57,365 nucleotides of DNA from Massilimicrobiota sp. An134 (GCF_002160815.1 NZ_NFLH01000013.1:1-57365); one strand, 5' to 3'. Positions 9,002-16,764 are shown, numbered from the stretch's first letter. Numbers and translations: made by a program. Notes: a model not told the origin generated them from the sequence alone.

Positions 9002-9031
9002 AAAATGCTAACTTTTGTGGTTAGCATTTTA
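9002..9031 (+). terminator. Terminator after the HNH gene
   Basis: A perfect 11-bp stem (AAAATGCTAAC 9002-9012 with its complement 9020-9030) with a 7-nt loop and a TTTTATTAT tail. It separates the pyrophosphohydrolase/HNH pair from the DUF262 gene. Confidence 0.85.
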
Positions 9032-9079
9032 TTATGTCGAAGTAATTATTATCTTAAAAAATATTTATGTAGATTAAAA

Positions 9080-9108
9080 GATCTTTACGCAGATCATAAA
9101 ATATGATC
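9080..9108 (+). promoter_or_regulatory. Cluster of three GATC sites upstream of the DUF262 gene
   Basis: GATC occurs at 9080-9083, 9092-9095 and 9105-9108, about 12-13 bp apart, in the only stretch that can hold this gene's promoter (between the terminator at 9031 and the ATG at 9134). GATC is the expected target of the methyltransferase and nuclease encoded downstream, so methylation-sensitive expression is possible. The -10 and -35 elements cannot be fixed confidently; TAAAAT at 9097-9102 is one candidate -10. Confidence 0.4.
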
Positions 9109-9133
9109 TAATTATGTTAAGAGGTGTTCAAAA

Positions 9134-11386
9134 ATGTCTAAAAAATGGAAAATTAAGGATTATAATGCTAAAGAGATTGCTGATAAAATTAAGGAAGGTA
9201 TTATAAAAGTTCCTCAATATCAGAGAGGCCAGGTGTGGAAGCCAAAACAAAAAGAAGGATTAATGGATTCAATAAAAAAAGGATATCCTTTTGGATCAAT
9301 TTTGTTATATAAAAAAGCAGATAATGATTATGAACTTATAGATGGTTTGCAAAGAATATCTACAATATATGAATATATATATAATCCAAGTAAATACTTC
9401 CAACAATATAATATTTCAGATAGTACATTAGATAAAATTTTTTTAGAATTAAAACTGGTTGGAAATAAAGAAACTATTAAAAAGAACATTGAAAAGGTCA
9501 TTAAAGAATGGGTTGAAGATAATACACGTACATTAGAAGATATTAAAAATATGAATGCAGCTAAATGTGTTAAATATATTCAAACCGAATTTCCAACATG
9601 TAATAATGGGGCATTATTTGAGATTACTAATATTTTAATTGATGAATTTTCATGCTTTAGAAATGAATGTGAAGATTTGGTAAATCTTGAAATTCCAGCA
9701 ATAGTATATGAAGGTAATCCAGATAGTTTACCAGACATATTTAGTAGAATTAATTCTAAAGGCATAACATTATCTAAATATCAAATATTATCAGCTACAT
9801 GGACAACGTATGAATACAAAATTATTGATAATAAATTGTTGGATATTATAGAATATGTAGATAAATTTTACGGAAGTATTTTGGAAAATAATTTCAGTAT
9901 TGAAGGGTATAATCCTTATGATATAAAAAAGACGAAAAAATTAAATTTTTATCAAATATTATTTGGATTTGGAAAACTAATATCAGTAAGATATCCATAT
10001 TTCTTCTTTAGATCAAAAAATGATCAAAATGTAGAAAGTAGTGGCTTTAGTCTTGTAAATGCTTGTATAGGAAATCAAAATAGTAAATTAGCAGAATTAC
10101 CAGCGATAATACAAGAACTATTTCCTACAGACAATCAATTTAATCAATTTTTAGTTAATGTTTTAAATACAATAGATTGTGTATATGCAATTTTTAAACC
10201 TTATTTAGAATTTAAATTAAATAAAAGAAAAGATTCTAAAGCTATTAATCAATCAGAATTTCAAATCTGCTCAATAGTTTCGAATTATTTTAATTTTAAA
10301 TATTCTACATACACATATGATGAATCTGGTAATGAAATTATAGGTAGAACAATTTTAATTGACAGATCAAATGCTGATTATAAAAAGTTTAAAAAAGCAT
10401 TTAAAAGCTATGCTTTTAAACGATATCTTGTTGACATATTAAATGATTACTGGCGTGGAAGTGGAGACAGCAAACTTAATCACGTGTCTTTAGACAAAAA
10501 TTATTATACTGATGAAATATCACCAGAAAAACTTGAAAATGAACTAGATCATTGGATAAGCAACATTAATAGTCGTAAAGAAAGTAAAAAAGTAGCCGAG
10601 CCAAAATCTATTGAAAAATTATTGTTAAGTATTATTTATAATAGATCATTTTCTGCCTATGAACAAAATGATGACATTAATTATGATATTGAACATTTAG
10701 CACCTAAAGGTAAATTGAAAATTTTAATTAAAAAGGTTGCAAAAAATGATGAACAAATTGGATTACCTATCAGCTCTTTTGCGAATATTTGTTTGTTGAG
10801 AGAAGCTATTAATAGAAAGAAAAAAGATAAAACATTATATGAAGATAATAAATATCTACAATGTCTATATGAAAAAGAAATTTCTCTTCAAGAAATTGAA
10901 GCACGTTTTTCTTTTACTACAAAAAAAGATTTGGAATGGATGGATAAAGATTATACTGACTTTAACGAATTAAAAGAAGATTATTTTAGGTTTTTAGACT
11001 GTAGATATAAAATCGTAAAGAAAAAAATTATTGATAATCTTTTTTATAATCAACTTGAATTCAAAAATCATTGTGCAAATAATAACAAGAATTCCCAAAA
11101 GAATTTATCTGTAAAAGACAAATCTTCAAAATACGTTTTATCAACTAAAAGTGAAATGCTTTACGAAGAGTTAAGTCAATCTGAAAAGGATATATTAAAT
11201 ATTGTAAAAAAGATGAAAAAAAATGAATTTGATATTACAGAAATGTATAATTACAAAGATGAATTAGAAGAATTATATCCGAATAATAATAATCTTGAAT
11301 CAAAGATTCGTCAGAATTTGCAACATTTAAGAGATAAAGGATATATAGAATTTATATCTCGCGGTAAGTATAGACGTTTCAAATAG
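9134..11386 (+). CDS. DUF262-HNH protein with DpnI-type C-terminal winged helix
   Basis: A 750-residue multidomain protein. Residues 1-220 form a DUF262 (ParB/Srx-like, GmrS-type) domain: VPQYQRGQVWKPKQ, then the signature DGLQR at 70-74 and FSRINSKGITLS. Residues about 510-590 contain a DUF1524-like HNH nuclease (DIEHLAPKG, then NICLLREAINRKKKDK). The last 55 residues match the winged-helix domain of DpnI closely: IRQNLQHLRDKGYIEF followed by SRGKYRRF, against IRQQLQILRDK and GRGKYRKL in DpnI as I recall it. In DpnI that domain helps recognise methylated GATC. GmrSD-type proteins are modification-dependent nucleases, so a nuclease sensing Gm6ATC is a reasonable inference. The start follows AGAGGTG. 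Confidence 0.85.
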   Translation: MSKKWKIKDYNAKEIADKIKEGIIKVPQYQRGQVWKPKQKEGLMDSIKKGYPFGSILLYKKADNDYELIDGLQRISTIYEYIYNPSKYFQQYNISDSTLDKIFLELKLVGNKETIKKNIEKVIKEWVEDNTRTLEDIKNMNAAKCVKYIQTEFPTCNNGALFEITNILIDEFSCFRNECEDLVNLEIPAIVYEGNPDSLPDIFSRINSKGITLSKYQILSATWTTYEYKIIDNKLLDIIEYVDKFYGSILENNFSIEGYNPYDIKKTKKLNFYQILFGFGKLISVRYPYFFFRSKNDQNVESSGFSLVNACIGNQNSKLAELPAIIQELFPTDNQFNQFLVNVLNTIDCVYAIFKPYLEFKLNKRKDSKAINQSEFQICSIVSNYFNFKYSTYTYDESGNEIIGRTILIDRSNADYKKFKKAFKSYAFKRYLVDILNDYWRGSGDSKLNHVSLDKNYYTDEISPEKLENELDHWISNINSRKESKKVAEPKSIEKLLLSIIYNRSFSAYEQNDDINYDIEHLAPKGKLKILIKKVAKNDEQIGLPISSFANICLLREAINRKKKDKTLYEDNKYLQCLYEKEISLQEIEARFSFTTKKDLEWMDKDYTDFNELKEDYFRFLDCRYKIVKKKIIDNLFYNQLEFKNHCANNNKNSQKNLSVKDKSSKYVLSTKSEMLYEELSQSEKDILNIVKKMKKNEFDITEMYNYKDELEELYPNNNNLESKIRQNLQHLRDKGYIEFISRGKYRRFK

Positions 11387-11420
11387 TTTCATCTTAACTT
11401 GACTTACTTTAAAAATTGAT

Positions 11421-11435
11421 CCATGATAATCATGG
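11421..11435 (+). promoter_or_regulatory. 15-bp palindrome abutting the dpnD ribosome-binding site
   Basis: CCATGAT-A-ATCATGG is a perfect inverted repeat with 7-bp arms, and its right arm runs into the GGTGATG ribosome-binding site of the DpnD-like gene. A GATC overlaps its left edge (11418-11421). It could be an operator or a hairpin that hides the ribosome-binding site. Confidence 0.4.
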
Positions 11436-11442
11436 TGATGAA

Positions 11443-11622
11443 ATGAAAAAATATACAATAACAATTCATGAAACTTTAAGTAAAAGCATTAGTGTAGAAG
11501 CTGAAAATGAAGAACAAGCAAGACAGTTGATACAATCAAAATATGATTCAGGTGAATTTATGCTTTATCCTGAAGAATGTGATATTGAAACAAGTATTGA
11601 AGTTAATGAAAAGATCCCTTAG
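11443..11622 (+). CDS. dpnD: DpnD/PcfM-like small protein
   Basis: A 59-residue protein opening MKKYTITIHETLSKSISVEA, matching the DpnD-PcfM family of small proteins. In Streptococcus pneumoniae dpnD belongs to the DpnI cassette (dpnC-dpnD); its role is unknown. Here it follows the DUF262 protein that ends in a DpnI-like domain, a fitting partner. The ATG at 11443 with GGTGATG just upstream is used; an earlier in-frame ATG at 11416 has no ribosome-binding site and lies across the palindrome. Its stop codon lies inside the left inverted repeat of the recombinase cassette. Confidence 0.7.
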   Translation: MKKYTITIHETLSKSISVEAENEEQARQLIQSKYDSGEFMLYPEECDIETSIEVNEKIP

Positions 11623-11647
11623 TAATGAACTAAGAGATCTTTTTTAT
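11611..11647 (+). terminator. Terminator T1 after dpnD, containing the left recombination repeat
   Basis: AAGATC-C-CTTAGT pairs with ACTAAG-A-GATCTT around the loop AATGA (11624-11628), one A-C mismatch in a 13-bp stem, followed by TTTTATT. The stem is built from the left 18-bp repeat plus outer and inner flanks, and each arm carries a GATC. Confidence 0.8.
11616..11633 (+). repeat. Left inverted repeat (IR-L) of the recombinase cassette
   Basis: CCCTTAGTAATGAACTAA is found here, and its exact reverse complement lies at 12675-12692. Internally it has a recombinase core layout: arms CTTAGT and ACTAAG (5-6 bp) around a 5-bp asymmetric spacer AATGA. Confidence 0.9.
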
Positions 11648-11717
11648 TAAGATTATTTTAACAGTTTTTAAATAAATATTCTATCATTTTGTTATCTTAA
11701 TATTTGGAGGTAATAAA

Positions 11718-12644
11718 ATGATAAGAAAAAAGAAATATAAGTTTATTAATATTTTAGATGAATGGTTAGAAATTCAAAGATATCATATCAAAGAATCAAC
11801 ATATGCGACTTATTATAGTCATATAAACAATCATATCAAACCATATTTTCAATCATATTATCTAAAAGATATAAATCAGAAAATTATTCAATTATTTGTT
11901 ATTGAAAAATTAAAATGTGGACGAATTAAAGATTCAACAGGGTTATCAATAAAGACAGTCAAAGAATTGGTAAATATTATCAAACTTGGCTTAAAATATT
12001 GTACAGAAAAAGGATATATTGATAACATAAATTTAAATATTAAATATCCTTATAAAGTTAAGAAAATAAATATCCTTGATCAAAATGAATATCGCATTTT
12101 GGTGGATTATCTTAAAAACAATCCTAATCATTTTCATATAGGAATATTATTTATTTTATGTACAGGTGTAAGAATTGGAGAATTGTGTGCTTTAAAAAAT
12201 GATGATATTGATTTAGTAAATAAAGAAATTCATATTGATAAAACACTTCAAAGAATAGCTGATATTGAAAATAAAAAAACGAAAATTATTATTAGTTCTA
12301 CAAAAACAAAAAAATCAGCAAGGGTTATACCAATTCCTGATGTATTAATACCGTATTTAATTATGAATGATAGTGATAATTACTTTCTAACGCAATCATC
12401 AAAATATTATGAACCAAGAAGATTTAGATATAAATTTAAATCTTTATTAAAAACATTAGATATAAGTAATGTAACAGTGCACTCATTAAGACATTATTTT
12501 GCAACTCAATGTATTGAACTAGGTTTTGATTACAATTGTTTAAGTGAAATATTAGGACATGCATCACCTGCAACAACAATGAATTTATATGTTCATTGTC
12601 AAAATAAATATAAACAAGATTGCATGAACAGAATACATATTTAG
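11718..12644 (+). CDS. Tyrosine recombinase (probable site-specific invertase)
   Basis: A 308-residue phage-integrase-family recombinase. The N-terminal SAM-like core-binding domain covers about residues 1-105; the catalytic domain carries Arg in TGVRIGEL, Lys in STKTKKSAR, His-x-x-Arg in HSLRH, the second His in LGHAS and the nucleophile Tyr in MNLYVH. All six expected residues are present, so it should be active. The start follows TTTGGAGG. No phage or conjugation genes lie nearby, and the gene is enclosed by an 18-bp inverted repeat, which fits a DNA invertase better than a phage integrase. Weak AT-rich promoter elements lie at 11645-11705, and its own terminator follows. Confidence 0.92.
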   Translation: MIRKKKYKFINILDEWLEIQRYHIKESTYATYYSHINNHIKPYFQSYYLKDINQKIIQLFVIEKLKCGRIKDSTGLSIKTVKELVNIIKLGLKYCTEKGYIDNINLNIKYPYKVKKINILDQNEYRILVDYLKNNPNHFHIGILFILCTGVRIGELCALKNDDIDLVNKEIHIDKTLQRIADIENKKTKIIISSTKTKKSARVIPIPDVLIPYLIMNDSDNYFLTQSSKYYEPRRFRYKFKSLLKTLDISNVTVHSLRHYFATQCIELGFDYNCLSEILGHASPATTMNLYVHCQNKYKQDCMNRIHI

Positions 12645-12647
12645 TCC

Positions 12648-12674
12648 AAATCCGTTTTCAACGGATTTTTTCTT
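12648..12674 (+). terminator. Terminator T2 after the recombinase gene
   Basis: AAATCCGTT (12648-12656) pairs with AACGGATTT (12660-12668), loop TTC, then TTTCTTTT. T2 ends immediately before the right inverted repeat. Read on the other strand the hairpin lacks a T tract, so it would not terminate if the segment were inverted. Confidence 0.85.
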
Positions 12675-12692
12675 TTAGTTCATTACTAAGGG
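12675..12692 (-). repeat. Right inverted repeat (IR-R) of the recombinase cassette
   Basis: This is the exact reverse complement of 11616-11633 (18 of 18). It sits between terminator T2 and the AAAGGAG ribosome-binding site of the methyltransferase gene, leaving no room for a full promoter downstream of it. Confidence 0.9.
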
Positions 12693-12707
12693 AAAAAAGG
12701 AGTGAAT

Positions 12708-14282
12708 ATGAAACCTTTTGTAAAATGGGCTGGTGGAAAAACACAGTTATTAGAAGAAATAGAAAAACTATTACCAAGCAAAATAAATCATTATTATGAG
12801 CCGTTTGTCGGTGGTGGTGCTGTTGCATTGCATTTTATGTTTGAAAAAGCAACAATAAATGATATTAATCAAGAACTTATTTTTACGTATGAGTGTATAA
12901 AAAATCAGAAAGATGAATTATTAAAAGAATTGGATAAATTGGCTTTGGAGCATGAAAAGAATCCTAAAGAATTTTATTATCATACAAGAGATTTATATAA
13001 TGAAATGATGGCAAATCAAGAAAAAAACATTTCTTTAGCAGCAATGTTTATTTATTTGAATAAACATTGTTTTAATGGATTATATAGAGTTAATTCTAAA
13101 GGTTTATTTAATGTACCATTTAATCAAAAGAAATCAGGAAATTCTTATAAAAAAGAGGATATAGATCAAATATCTAAGTATTTACAGAATGTAAATATTT
13201 TGTGTACTGATTTTGAAAATGTTTGTAAGAACTGTGAAAAAGGTGATTTTGTATTTTTTGATAGTCCTTATGATCTTTTAAATGATACATCGTTTGAATC
13301 ATATACTAAAGAAGGATTTACAAAAGAAGAACATATTAGATTAGCTAATCTTTATAAAGAGTTATCTAAAAAAGGTGTCTATTGTATGCTGACAAATCAT
13401 AATACAGAACTCATAAGAGAACTTTATAAAGACTTTCATATCAAGGTTATTAATGTTAAAAGAAATATTAATTCAGATGCTAAAAAAAGAACTGGTGAAG
13501 AAGTGATTATTACTAATTATGAATCAAATAATGATATTCAATTAATTAATGGTGATGCTTTTGAAATATTACCTACTATTAAAGATAAAACAATAGATAT
13601 GATATTTCTTGATCCACCATATTTTCTATCAAATGGCGGTATATCTTGCTCAGGTGGTAAGCAAGTTTCTGTTAATAAAGGTGAATGGGATGAAAATTAT
13701 TCTTTTCAGGAAAAGGTAGATTTCAATAGGAAATGGATAATAGAAGCAAAAAGAATATTAAAAGATACAGGAACAATATGGGTATCTGGTACTTATCACA
13801 ACATTTATATTATTGGGTATTTATTAGAAGAATTAGGATTTAAAATAATTAATAATGTAACTTGGATGAAAACAAATCCACCACCAAATTTAGCATGTCG
13901 TTGTTTTACTCATTCAACTGAAACACTATTATGGGCAAAAAAGAATATTAAAAATGTTAAGCATACTTTTCATTACAAATTAATGAAAGAATTGAATGAA
14001 GGAAAGCAAATGAAAGATGTATTTGTTGGATCATTAACACCACAAAAAGAAAAGAGATATGGGAAACATCCCACGCAGAAGCCTGAATATCTATTAGAAA
14101 AAATTATTTTAGCAAGTACAAATGAAAATGACCTTGTCTGTGATTTTATGGCGGGTAGCTTTACAACTGGCGTTGTATGTAAGAAGTTAAAGAGAAGATT
14201 TATAGGAATAGAAAAAGAAAAGGAATTTTATGAAATAGGTTTAAAGAGAATAGAGGATGTTAATTATGGAGAGAAACTTTGA
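12708..14282 (+). CDS. Fused DpnM-DpnA type GATC adenine methyltransferase
   Basis: A 524-residue protein holding two N6-adenine methyltransferases. Residues 1-272 are a Dam/DpnM-type D12-class enzyme: FVKWAGGK at the N-terminus, SAM-binding EPFVGGGA at 31-38 and catalytic DSPY at 185-188. Residues 275-524 are a DpnA-type enzyme with the permuted order: catalytic DPPY at 302-305 and the SAM-binding DFMAGSFTTG near the C-terminus. In the pneumococcal DpnII system these are two separate proteins, DpnM (double-stranded GATC) and DpnA (also single-stranded DNA). Here they are one polypeptide. The ATG at 12708 has AAAGGAG 5 nt upstream; GTG 12702 is inside that site. It overlaps the nuclease gene by 17 nt. 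Confidence 0.92.
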   Translation: MKPFVKWAGGKTQLLEEIEKLLPSKINHYYEPFVGGGAVALHFMFEKATINDINQELIFTYECIKNQKDELLKELDKLALEHEKNPKEFYYHTRDLYNEMMANQEKNISLAAMFIYLNKHCFNGLYRVNSKGLFNVPFNQKKSGNSYKKEDIDQISKYLQNVNILCTDFENVCKNCEKGDFVFFDSPYDLLNDTSFESYTKEGFTKEEHIRLANLYKELSKKGVYCMLTNHNTELIRELYKDFHIKVINVKRNINSDAKKRTGEEVIITNYESNNDIQLINGDAFEILPTIKDKTIDMIFLDPPYFLSNGGISCSGGKQVSVNKGEWDENYSFQEKVDFNRKWIIEAKRILKDTGTIWVSGTYHNIYIIGYLLEELGFKIINNVTWMKTNPPPNLACRCFTHSTETLLWAKKNIKNVKHTFHYKLMKELNEGKQMKDVFVGSLTPQKEKRYGKHPTQKPEYLLEKIILASTNENDLVCDFMAGSFTTGVVCKKLKRRFIGIEKEKEFYEIGLKRIEDVNYGEKL

Positions 14283-15132
14283 GAAATGGCTATCAACTTT
14301 AAGAAGTTCAATATCTGATTATAAATATTATGTTGACTTTGAAAAGGTATATGAAAATATAAATGATATTAAAGTTGAATTAAATATTTTAAATTCATTA
14401 ATAGGATCAAAAGATTTTGATGATGAGTTTAGATCTATATGTCAGAAATATCCTCAAACATTAAAATGCATTCCTATATTGTTGGCTGTCAGACAATATG
14501 AGATAGAAGTGCAAACAAACTATAAAAATATTAAATATGATTTTATGTTATATAAATACAAAAAATTATCTCATAATGATATTGATCTCTATCTTGAGTT
14601 TTTAAAAGAAACTGGATTAAAAGAGTTGATAGTTAATCATATTATTAATAATTTAGTTGACTATGTATTAGGCATAGAGGTTGGATTAGATTCAAATGGA
14701 AGAAAAAATCGTGGTGGACATTTGATGGAAAATTTATTAGAAAGATATATTCAAGAGCTGAATGTTGAATATTATAAAGAAATGTATACTAAAGATATTG
14801 AAAAGAAATGGAATATTGATTTATCACTACTTACAAATGCTGGAGATGTTGCTAAAAGGTTTGATTTTGTTGTAAAAACAGAGAATCAAATTTATGTTTT
14901 TGAAACGAATTTTTATAAAGCTGGTGGAAGCAAGTTAAATGAAACAGCAAGAAGTTATAAAAATATCACCCAAGAAATTGATAGGGTTGAAGGAGTAACA
15001 TTTATATGGGTCACTGATGGTTATGGTTGGCGAAGTGCTAAACATAATCTTAAGGAGACCTTTGATGTATTGAATACTTTGTATAATATTCATGATTTAG
15101 AAAATGGAATTTTGAGAAAAGTCATCTTATGA
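14266..15132 (+). CDS. DpnII-type restriction endonuclease (GATC)
   Basis: A 288-residue protein, the same length as R.DpnII and matching it throughout: MERNFEKWLSTL at the start, LNSLIGSK, NLVDYVLGIEVG, NGRKNRGG, KRFDFVV, GSKLNETARSYK and VTDGYGW. The probable metal site is formed by the aspartate of RFDFV and the glutamate of VFETNFY. It should cut unmethylated GATC and is paired with the fused methyltransferase upstream, which protects the host. The ATG at 14266 is chosen because it gives the family length and follows GAGG by 9 nt; another ATG at 14257 abuts that site. A weak hairpin with a T tract follows (15122-15143). Confidence 0.93.
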   Translation: MERNFEKWLSTLRSSISDYKYYVDFEKVYENINDIKVELNILNSLIGSKDFDDEFRSICQKYPQTLKCIPILLAVRQYEIEVQTNYKNIKYDFMLYKYKKLSHNDIDLYLEFLKETGLKELIVNHIINNLVDYVLGIEVGLDSNGRKNRGGHLMENLLERYIQELNVEYYKEMYTKDIEKKWNIDLSLLTNAGDVAKRFDFVVKTENQIYVFETNFYKAGGSKLNETARSYKNITQEIDRVEGVTFIWVTDGYGWRSAKHNLKETFDVLNTLYNIHDLENGILRKVIL

Positions 15133-15304
15133 TGATTTTTTATTTTATAAGCATATAAGAAAATAGATTTTGGATATTCTAGTATGAAGATAAAATAATA
15201 ATTTTATATTATTAATATGTACAATTTAAATTTTTTACAAAGAATAAAAATTTTGAATTTGTTAAATGTTTTTGTGTTATATTTCTTTTGGAAAGGGGAA
15301 GAAA

Positions 15305-16720
15305 ATGAAAAAATTAAACTTAATTCCTGATATAGATCACTTATGGAAGACTCTTGGCTATCATTTTGAAAATCTTTCTCAAGTTATTCATGAGTTTGTG
15401 GATAATGCTATTTCGGATTTTATTAGAAATAAAATTAAAAATGGTGAAATTATTATTACATTCAAAAAAATGAGCAAAAATAAAGTAGAAGTTATAATCG
15501 AAGATCATGGAAAAGGTATTATAGACATTGAAAATGCTTTAACTCTGGGAGGAATGAAATTTTTTGAATCTTTGTTTAATGAACATGGAAGTGGTTCGAA
15601 TAATGGTTTATCGTTTGTTGATCCTTTTAATTTGAGCTGGATAATAATGACAAGAACAATAAAAGATGCTTTACAGGGGCAATATAAAGTAGTAAGAGCA
15701 CCTTATTCATTTAAAGGTATGAATGTTGAGATACATAAAGGAAATTGCTTGACGGGTAGTGAAACAGGAACAATTATTAAATTCACATGTTCATATGATA
15801 TTTTTAAGACAATAAGAATTCCATTTGGAAGTCAAACATCTCAATTTAAAGATTTAGTGGATCTATTGTATGAAGATTTAGGTGTTCATTATTCATATAT
15901 CATTAAACAAGAAAATATTAAAATAACAATAAAGGCTTTTGATGACGATAAAGAATATAATAGTATAGCTGATGTAAAACCTATATTTCCAGTTGTCGAA
16001 AAGTGTAAAATGAATAAATCGCAAATGGTTGATTTAGGTAATGGAGTAGTCAAAATCGATTTGAAACATATTATCATGTCAAAAAATACACTAACAAAGA
16101 AATATTATTTAAAAAATATGAGATCTTCAGGAGTAGAAATACGTTTTAACGGGAGATTGCTTGAATTTTTGGGCTTTGAAGAAATTTGGGGTATAAAATC
16201 ACATCCATTTTATAATGGTAATCTCATAGTTGTCAATTTAATTTCTGATAAAAGAGGAAGACTACCTAATACACGTACAACAAAAACTGGTTTAAATAGA
16301 TCTGATTCAAAAACCGCATTTTTATTTCATTGGATTGCTGATCAAATTTCATTATTGTATGATGAAAAAGAAATGAATCAAAATATAAAAATGAAATTTA
16401 TTGATCAAGTTGTAAATTTGACTTTTGTTGATAAAGAAAACATAATTTATGATGCTATTAAAACAAAAAAATTTATTTGTAATTGTCAAGTTTGCACTCA
16501 TGAGGGTTATGATTTGTATTTTGAATGTATAAAAACTAAAGTTAATGATCTCTACTTTTTTGAAAAGTTGTGGGATGAACAACTATTATTGAATAAACCT
16601 ATCGGTAGAATTATTCTAATTGCCGACGAACATCCAGAGCCAGTGAGAGAACGTGTTAGGTTGATTAATAAAAAGAATATTGAAGGGAAAAATTATAATA
16701 TTGTTTTAATTAAAAAGTAA
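15305..16720 (+). CDS. GHKL ATPase (MutL/MORC-like) of restriction-system type
   Basis: A 471-residue protein with a GHKL ATP-binding domain in its first 200 residues. The N box is EFVDNA (30-35, catalytic Glu30, Asn34), then EDHGKGI (66-72) and a HGSGSNNGLSF lid (94-104). A transducer-like beta-rich region follows with a KRGRLP loop (KRGRLPNTRTTKTGLNR). MutL/MORC-like GHKL ATPases linked to restriction-modification operons are known. The C-terminus has a CNCQVC cluster and no recognised nuclease motif. The ATG at 15305 follows AAAGGGGAAG; an upstream in-frame ATG at 15266 has no ribosome-binding site. It lies 172 bp after the DpnII gene, so it may be a separate unit. Confidence 0.8.
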   Translation: MKKLNLIPDIDHLWKTLGYHFENLSQVIHEFVDNAISDFIRNKIKNGEIIITFKKMSKNKVEVIIEDHGKGIIDIENALTLGGMKFFESLFNEHGSGSNNGLSFVDPFNLSWIIMTRTIKDALQGQYKVVRAPYSFKGMNVEIHKGNCLTGSETGTIIKFTCSYDIFKTIRIPFGSQTSQFKDLVDLLYEDLGVHYSYIIKQENIKITIKAFDDDKEYNSIADVKPIFPVVEKCKMNKSQMVDLGNGVVKIDLKHIIMSKNTLTKKYYLKNMRSSGVEIRFNGRLLEFLGFEEIWGIKSHPFYNGNLIVVNLISDKRGRLPNTRTTKTGLNRSDSKTAFLFHWIADQISLLYDEKEMNQNIKMKFIDQVVNLTFVDKENIIYDAIKTKKFICNCQVCTHEGYDLYFECIKTKVNDLYFFEKLWDEQLLLNKPIGRIILIADEHPEPVRERVRLINKKNIEGKNYNIVLIKK

Positions 16721-16729
16721 TTTTTTAAG

Positions 16730-16764
16730 ATCTAATAATAGGGGGACTATTATTAGATTTTTTC
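16730..16764 (+). terminator. Terminator after the GHKL gene
   Basis: A 12-bp perfect stem (ATCTAATAATAG, 16730-16741, with 16747-16758) with a short G-rich loop, followed by TTTTTTC. Confidence 0.85.

Larger units (their letters stand above)
11616..12692. other. Candidate invertible segment carrying its own tyrosine recombinase
   Basis: The 1,077-bp segment between two inverted copies of an 18-bp sequence holds exactly one gene, a tyrosine recombinase, plus a terminator at each end. The left copy overlaps the end of dpnD; the right copy ends 15 bp before the methyltransferase start codon. Recombination between inverted sites would flip the segment and change what is transcribed into the methyltransferase operon. 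Inversion itself is inferred and has not been seen. Confidence 0.65.

Noticed and set aside
11718-12644. Recombinase as phage or ICE integrase
   Set aside because: No phage or conjugation genes, no tRNA target and no direct att repeats; instead there are close inverted repeats on both sides.
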